Source: Pseudomonas sp. LFM046
GTDB taxonomy: Bacteria; Pseudomonadota; Gammaproteobacteria; Pseudomonadales; Pseudomonadaceae
Assembly (NCBI RefSeq): GCF_000949385.2
Contig: NZ_JYKO02000001.1
Span: 5,788,678 to 5,852,677, forward strand
Length of the DNA: 64,000 nt
Reading direction: 5' to 3'
Under the pieces are notes generated by a model. That model saw only the letters and a program-made list of their open reading frames with translations, had not been told where the DNA came from and made no database searches. Each line of letters opens with the position of its first letter. Position 1 is the first letter of the stretch. A program made the translations under genes and the position numbers. Of the stretch, positions 61,516 to 64,000 are shown piece by piece.

Positions 61516-62522
61516 CAGCGCAGGATCTCCAGGTGCACGTCCGCCTCGCGGAAGCAGCCAAGCGCGGCGTCGATGTCGCCGCCGGTCAGGGCCAGGGTCA
61601 ACTGGCCGTAGGGGGTGTCCTTGATCCGGTCGATACGGCCGGCCAGGATGCTGTAGTCCACGCCGGTCTGGCGAGCCACGGTGCCCAGCAGCGGGGCGTA
61701 GGTGGCTTCGCCACGGAAGGTCAGGCGCAGGATGCGGCCACTGACGTGGGCGAAGTCATCGTGCTGCTCGCCTTCGTCCACCTGCTCGTCCTCCAGCACG
61801 AAGCGCTGGGTGGTGGCGTGTTGCGGGTGCAGGAACACGTCGGCTACCGGGCCTTGCTCAACGATCACGCCGCCATCCATCACGGCCACGCGGTCGCAGA
61901 CGCGACGGATCACGTCCATCTCGTGGGTGATCAGGACGATGGTGAGGTTGAGTTCGCGGTTGATCTCGGCCAGCAATTGCAGCACCGAGGCAGTGGTCTG
62001 CGGGTCGAGGGCGCTGGTGGCTTCGTCGCAGAGCAGGATCTTCGGCTGGGTGGCCAGGGCGCGGGCAATGCCGACGCGCTGCTTCTGGCCGCCGGACAGC
62101 TGCGCCGGGTACTTGCGGGCGTGGTCGCTGAGGCCGACGCGGGCCAGCAGTTCGGCCACGCGGCGATCGATCTCGGTGCGGGACAGTTCGCCGGCCAGCT
62201 TCAGCGGCAGGGCGACGTTGTCGGCCACGGTCTTGGAGGACAGCAGGTTGAAGTGCTGGAAGATCATCCCGACGCGCTGACGGAAGCGGCGCAGGCCCTC
62301 GCTGTCGAGGGCGGTGATGTCTTCGCCTTCGATGACGATGCGACCGCCGGTGGGTTCTTCGAGGCGGTTGATCAGGCGCAGCAGGGTGCTCTTGCCGGCG
62401 CCCGAATGGCCGATCAGGCCGAACACTTCGCCGCGCTGGATGGCGAGGTCGGTTGGCTGCAGGGCCGGGATTTCGCGGCCTTCGACGCGGTACGCCTTGT
62501 GGACGTTATGGAATTCGATCAC
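61515..62522 (-). CDS. metN: methionine ABC transporter ATPase MetN
   Basis: 335 residues. Walker [10 protein letters not shown] (38-46), signature [16 protein letters not shown] near 139-154, Walker [12 protein letters not shown] near 159. The C-terminal NIL/ACT domain (about 260-335: [20 protein letters not shown]...) binds methionine and gives transinhibition. First gene of metNIQ; the 164 bases upstream hold no recognised riboswitch. Confidence 0.97.
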   Translation of the reverse strand: MIEFHNVHKAYRVEGREIPALQPTDLAIQRGEVFGLIGHSGAGKSTLLRLINRLEEPTGGRIVIEGEDITALDSEGLRRFRQRVGMIFQHFNLLSSKTVADNVALPLKLAGELSRTEIDRRVAELLARVGLSDHARKYPAQLSGGQKQRVGIARALATQPKILLCDEATSALDPQTTASVLQLLAEINRELNLTIVLITHEMDVIRRVCDRVAVMDGGVIVEQGPVADVFLHPQHATTQRFVLEDEQVDEGEQHDDFAHVSGRILRLTFRGEATYAPLLGTVARQTGVDYSILAGRIDRIKDTPYGQLTLALTGGDIDAALGCFREADVHLEILR

Positions 62523-62675
62523 TGCGGAAACCTTGTGGGTTCGTCGTTAGCCGGAACGGCTAAAAACCGGCAAGTTTACCTGCTGGCACATAGGCACAGA
62601 AAATCTTTATGGACCTATGGCTATAGCATCAGGGAATAAGCGACAGACGGACTCCGACTAGTCTAGACGCCGTCC

Positions 62676-62701
62676 AGCCCGCGCGTTCAGTGGCGCGGGC
62701 T
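62676..62701 (-). terminator. hairpin overlapping the lipoprotein gene stop
   Basis: AGCCCGCGC (62676-62684) pairs with GCGCGGGCT (62693-62701) over an 8-base loop that contains the stop codon. There is no T-run, so a termination role is uncertain. Confidence 0.35.
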
Positions 62702-63526
62702 AAGTACCAGGCGCGGCACCTGGTCGGGGTTCAGGGCCTGGCTGTACTGCGCCTTGAAGCCGGGGTCGAGCTTTTTCACGCGGGCCGAGAGCAGGGCGGC
62801 GACCCAGGGATAGTCCTTGGCTTCGCGCACCTGGATTTGCACGGCGCAGTCGTGGGCGACGATGTCGGCCGCCACGCCGTCCAGCAGGCGACGCAGGTTC
62901 TCGTTGTCGTCGCGATCCAGCATGGGCATCTCCACCAGCGGCGTCAGGGCACGCAGCGGCTTGGCCGGCTGGGGCTTCTCACCCTGGGGCGCGTTGGGCA
63001 GGGCGGTCTGGGCCTGGATGGCGGCAGCCTGGCGCTCGGCTGCTTCGCGGAGCTGGCGGGCGTGTTCCAGGCGCGCGGCGTTTTCCTTGGCGGCAGCGGC
63101 TTCGGCGGCGCGGCGGCCTTCTTCGGCCTTGGCTTCGGCGGCCTCCCGGGCCTTGCCGATGGCACCGTCCAGCCCGGTGGTCAGGGCCGGGGCCTGGGGC
63201 ATCAGGCTGCGGGCGTGGCTCAGGGACTTGGCGGCGTTGTCCAGGTCGCCTTGTTGCAGGGCGTTCTGGCCACGGGTCAGCCAGGCATCGGCCAGCTGGC
63301 GCTGATACTGCTCCAGGCGGGTATCGCCGGCGGCAGTGCTTTCCAGAACCTTGAGGCGGCCTTCGGCCTCGGTGAGCTTGCCCTCGGCAATGTCCTGATC
63401 GAGATGTCGGAAGCTGGTGACCAGTCCGTCGGTTGGCACTTCGGCGGTCTGCTGGGCGGTCTGGCAGGCAGCCAGCAGCAGGGAAAAGGCGACAACAGGC
63501 AGGCAACGAGTGGCGAAAAGCTTCAT
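62687..63526 (-). CDS. lipoprotein with alanine-rich coiled coil (PA5502-like)
   Basis: 279 residues from ATG 63526 (MKLFATRCLPVVAFSLLLAACQT), with lipobox LAAC giving a lipoprotein. A TPR-like helical part (about 50-125: GDTRLEQYQRQLADAWLTRG, QGDLDNAAKSLSHARSL) is followed by an Ala/Glu/Arg-rich coiled coil (about 125-195). A C-terminal globular segment (about 210-279) may have a role in metal uptake because the gene is next to znu, but this is inferred. An upstream ATG (63580) is rejected. Confidence 0.82.
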   Translation of the reverse strand: MKLFATRCLPVVAFSLLLAACQTAQQTAEVPTDGLVTSFRHLDQDIAEGKLTEAEGRLKVLESTAAGDTRLEQYQRQLADAWLTRGQNALQQGDLDNAAKSLSHARSLMPQAPALTTGLDGAIGKAREAAEAKAEEGRRAAEAAAAKENAARLEHARQLREAAERQAAAIQAQTALPNAPQGEKPQPAKPLRALTPLVEMPMLDRDDNENLRRLLDGVAADIVAHDCAVQIQVREAKDYPWVAALLSARVKKLDPGFKAQYSQALNPDQVPRLVLSPRH

Positions 63527-63650
63527 TCCGGCGGGTCCCTGATTGAGCAAAAAGCGCGCGATTCTACACTGCCGTGCCAATCAGGACAAAAAACAAGGGC
63601 AAATCGGACAGGAGAATGGCAGTTCCGGAGGCTATCCAGACGCCCTGGGA

Positions 63651-63676
63651 GCGAGCCTGCTGGCGATCAGGCTCGC
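63651..63676. repeat. REP-type hairpin
   Basis: GCGAGCCTG (63651-63659) pairs with CAGGCTCGC (63668-63676) in the 167-base gap after znuB. Could be the znuB terminator or a REP copy (GGGAGCGAGC type). Confidence 0.6.
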
Positions 63677-63693
63677 TGCGTCGCTGGCGTGGG

Positions 63694-64000
63694 TCAGGCG
63701 CGTCGCGGCAGGGCGAAGCTGCAGAGGAACAGGCTGGCGGCGGAAACCACGATGGACGGGCCGGCCGGGGTGTCCTTGAACCAGGACAGCGCCAGGCCGG
63801 CGCACACCGCCACCAGGCCCAGCAGGCTGGCGCCCAGGGCCATCTGCTCCGGGCTGCGGGCGTGACGCTGGGCGGCGGCTGCCGGAATGATCAGCAAGGA
63901 CGTGATCAGCAGCACGCCGACGATCTTCATGGCGACGGCAATCACCACGGCGATCAGCAGCATCAGGGCGAGGCGGATGGCGGCCACCGGCAGGCCTTCG
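63694..64000 (-). CDS. znuB: zinc ABC transporter permease ZnuB, C-terminal part
   Basis: Only the last 100 or so residues are in the window; the start lies beyond the right edge. EGLPVAAIRLALMLLIAVVI and VGVLLITSLLIIPAAAAQ are the conserved final helices of the ABC-3 permease family. The stop is at 63694. In Pseudomonas, znuB is next to the PA5502-like lipoprotein gene, which supports the call. Confidence 0.9.
   Translation of the reverse strand, partial: EGLPVAAIRLALMLLIAVVIAVAMKIVGVLLITSLLIIPAAAAQRHARSPEQMALGASLLGLVAVCAGLALSWFKDTPAGPSIVVSAASLFLCSFALPRRA

Noticed and set aside
62523-62686. S-box (SAM) riboswitch upstream of metN
   Set aside because: The 164-base leader shows no clear SAM-riboswitch core; Pseudomonas met genes are not usually controlled that way.

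Overview
The window is a chromosomal replication-origin region of a high-GC gammaproteobacterium, almost certainly Pseudomonas in the broad sense. It carries the order mnmE-yidC-yidD-rnpA-rpmH / oriC / dnaA-dnaN-recF-gyrB, two perfect parS sites in recF, and then a long run of genes that follows, from memory, the P. aeruginosa PAO1 order PA0005-PA0069, then PA0102-PA0114, then PA5505-PA5501. The species was not determined; the gene order differs from PAO1 in several places, so this is a related lineage rather than P. aeruginosa itself.

Layout. 1-3282 (minus strand): partial mnmE, yidC, yidD, rnpA, rpmH. 3283-3807: oriC with three perfect DnaA boxes. 3808-9935 (plus): dnaA, dnaN, recF, gyrB. 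9936-12090: an accessory stretch between gyrB and the acyltransferase gene, holding an Nmad3-like protein, a probable CrcZ/CrcY/CrcX-type regulatory RNA with a sigma-54 promoter, a 63-residue unknown protein and an isolated DnaA box. 12091-18431: phospholipid acyltransferase, gmhB, glyQS, tag, htrB-type acyltransferase, PilZ. 18532-24738 (minus): TPR protein, trkH, trkA, rsmB, fmt, def. 24881-30515: LysM protein, dprA, tsaC, qor, hemF (with an ANR box), aroE. 30644-36229: SulP transporter and the choline-sulfate module (choline-binding protein, betC, LysR regulator) plus a DOPA-dioxygenase-like protein. 36391-39441: trpBA and divergent trpI. 39501-43578: dodecin and a small-envelope-protein cassette flanked by two DUF1161 paralogues. 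43651-48067: HAD phosphatase, gamma carbonic anhydrase, prlC, YheV-like and DUF1835-like proteins. 48296-50998: radical SAM protein under a LexA box, beta carbonic anhydrase, unknown protein. 51385-59855: the aa3 cytochrome c oxidase and heme A/copper assembly operon (coxB, coxA, ctaG, coxC, SURF1, ctaA, cyoE, SCO1). 60018-64000 (minus): metNIQ, a lipoprotein gene and the 3' end of znuB.

How the genes work together. The origin block handles initiation, the sliding clamp, recombination repair and supercoiling, with parS sites for ParB loading beside it. The cox block is self-contained: subunits I-III, copper chaperones (CtaG, SCO1), SURF1, and the two heme O/heme A enzymes (CyoE, CtaA). betC and the binding protein convert and capture choline sulfate/choline for osmoprotection under the divergent LysR regulator. 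trpI sits divergent to trpBA as its activator.

The most interesting signals are regulatory: the CrcZ-like RNA with its promoter and an upstream 10-bp inverted repeat; a LexA box before a radical SAM gene; an ANR box before hemF; a sigma-S-like -10 element before coxB; and REP-type repeats, one of which appears to supply the C-terminal coding tail of ctaA. I did not find a convincing wholly new multi-gene system; the gyrB-acyltransferase interval is the best place to look for one. Locus names from PAO1 and comparisons with it are from memory, not from a search.
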